DNA of 64,000 bases. It comes from Trochalopteron elliotii (lineage: Eukaryota; Chordata; Aves; Passeriformes; Leiothrichidae). The stretch spans positions 190,281-254,280 of the forward strand of contig JANPWX010000544.1 in NCBI GenBank assembly GCA_024734555.1, given 5' to 3'. Positions 62,401 through 64,000 of the stretch are shown one piece after another; within the stretch, counting starts at the first letter, position 1; each line of letters opens with the position of its first letter. A program made the position numbers and the translations under genes. Below the pieces are notes generated by a model, which ran no database searches, had not been told where the DNA came from, and worked only from the letters and a program-made list of their open reading frames with translations.

Positions 62401-63978
62401 GTTTTTCAGCTAGCCCAGTTCAGGGTCCTGCACTGCTGTTCTGAGGGTTAAATTTCACTGAGTAACTGGATGCCAATTATGTTTTTGTTGTAGGTGTCCT
62501 ATTACCAGCTGTTTGATAAGCAGACATCCGTATTTTGATTATTTAGTCTGCTGCTGAGATTATCTGAAGGAAGAGACTTCTTCTCTCTGCTCACATGATC
62601 TGCAGTATATTGCTATTGCTCTGTCACAATTCTGTGTGAATTTTGCATCCCTGGCCTTACAGCAACTGTTTTCTTAAAAATATTTACAGATCTTTATTTC
62701 TGGTAATAGGACACCAAGTGGCAGACTAAGAGCATTCTGATCTGAGTGTAAACCCAATGCCACAGAGGGACTGAAGCTGAGTTAACCCAGAGTTATCTCT
62801 GAAAACCAACCAGAAACTGGAATCTCTTTTCTCTTTAAACTGGATCCAGATTTTCACTAAGAATATTTACCAAAACTACAGGATTTAAGTCAGAGTTTTT
62901 TAAGATAGGAGTCTGAATCAACAGCAAATTTTCAACCAGGAAATTTTCAGACTTCTTGTTTGAGAAAATCTCATCCAGGCAATGCAGGTGTGTGTGTTTC
63001 TTCCCCAGATTTACCCTGCAGAGACACAGAGAGCTCCCAGCTCTGCCCCTGCTCCTCTCCAGATTTAAGCTCTGGTAATATAAATACAAGACTTGTTACT
63101 GAAGCATCAGACCCTTAGATCTGTTATTATGAGTTGATTAAAAAAATAAATTGCCTTTGAGAAAAAATAAAATATCCTCAATCATCCTTTTTGCACCAAG
63201 CTGCAAACAGTAAAATTTGATTATAAAAGGAAAGTTGTACTTTGTTTTCCTCAGGAGCTGCTCACAGTCATTTTCAAGTCAGTTCCTTCCCTAAAGCCAC
63301 TGTTATCTATATGAAAAGAGTAACCAAATTGTAGGTGTTTCTTTATTCCACCAGAAATTGACATGTTCTAACAAGACAGTCTGTTTGCTTTTATTGTTCA
63401 AAAGCCCCTAAGTCTTCACTGTCTGCTTCTCCACTTGTCTTAAATGTTTGATTAAGCACTGTGAGAATTGTCAGTATTGATAAACTTCTTTCCAGTACAT
63501 TAAGCACTCTAATCCTTTACATTCCTACTCTATCTCTATTGCCAAGTCACTCGGCTTCCTTAGCATTTGATTTTAGGCCAATATTTGCATTAGAAATGGC
63601 CCATAAATAAAAATTACAGTAAGAGCAGGAAAAACTCTTTTTCTGCGTCTGAAGATTTCTGAGAAGCAGTATGTGAAAGGCTCTGCTTGTTCCTCTGCAA
63701 TCAGAGCAACTAAAGAGCTGTCTAGTGAGCTAATTAAAAGAGCTAATTAAGCTCAGCATTTTTTTTTCCCCCACTTTTTCTAAAAATCTCAGTTTTGAGG
63801 AGTGACAATGCTATTTATCTTTCCTTCAGGAGCCTGAAGCAGCAGGAGAGTTTTGGTGTCCGTGCTGTATTTTGGATTACATTGTTTGTTTACTGGGATA
63901 ATTCCATATTAGGGCTGTCACAACTCAGGATGAACTCTGCCCATTTTTGGCACTCTTAGGGTCACCATTTTGATTTTC
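59432..63978. other. Noncoding far upstream of SOX3, no gene recognised
   Basis: Unique AT-rich DNA with the candidate element at 61.5 kb. The frame at 61217-61513 (98 residues, hydrophobic start then basic) has no recognisable homology. Confidence 0.55.
61505..61870. promoter_or_regulatory. Candidate enhancer with POU octamer, 12 kb upstream of SOX3
   Basis: It contains a perfect octamer ATTTGCAT (61534-61541), a palindromic TGAATATTCA (61580-61589) and a further ATGCAAAC-like site near 61720, in a repeat-free segment whose base composition differs from the surrounding AT-rich DNA. POU-plus-SOX control of SOXB1 enhancers is established; this element's function is inference. Confidence 0.35.
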
Positions 63979-64000
63979 TTTTTTTTTTTTTTTTTTTTTT
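63979..64000. repeat. Poly(T) run truncated by the window end
   Basis: At least 22 T bases reach the last base of the window. Confidence 0.9.

Noticed and set aside
1..64000. tRNA, rRNA or microRNA genes
   Set aside because: I saw no A-box/B-box pair in cloverleaf context, no rRNA segment and no hairpin I could match to a known microRNA. A covariance-model scan would be decisive.

Overview
The window is vertebrate nuclear DNA from a bird, most likely a songbird. The evidence is one unmistakable SOX3 gene of avian length, avian CR1 LINE 3' ends, and solo LTRs of types I recall from avian and songbird genomes. The species call is inference; the SOX3 call rests directly on the sequence.

There is one protein-coding gene. 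SOX3 is a single-exon coding sequence on the minus strand at 48572-49528 (318 residues). A poly(A) signal lies about 0.8 kb downstream at 47766-47771. A compact promoter with TATA-like, GC-box and CCAAT elements lies about 300 bp upstream, next to an assembly gap at 49914-50254. CpG-rich DNA surrounds the gene: 46480-47160, 47475-47760, 48572-49913 and, beyond the gap, about 50460-53230. I see no other exon, RNA gene or recognisable pseudogene. The other long open frames are chance frames in GC-rich or repetitive DNA.

Layout: 1-5.27 kb is unique noncoding DNA. 5.27-6.07 kb is a 27/28-bp minisatellite. 6.1-17.7 kb is noncoding with microsatellites and one CR1. 17.74-18.09 and 25.86-26.38 kb are solo LTRs of two families. 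20.3-20.7 and 24.7-25.15 kb look like regulatory DNA. 30.65-33.79 kb holds three copies of one LTR family in mixed orientation, and a fourth copy lies at 58.53-59.09 kb. 34.41-34.81 kb is an unrelated solo LTR with a perfect 6-bp target-site duplication. 39.62-39.80 kb carries an ancient CR1. The DNA on both sides of SOX3 contains AT-rich patches with SOX, POU and homeodomain-type sites (for example 53.37-53.50 and 61.50-61.87 kb). This is the expected setting of a developmental regulator controlled by dispersed enhancers.

I found no undescribed multi-gene system. The items most worth a second look are a possible 91-nt 5'UTR intron in SOX3, the two-unit minisatellite, the LTR cluster, the SOX/POU site cluster at 20.3 kb, and CpG-rich DNA just beyond the SOX3 3' end.
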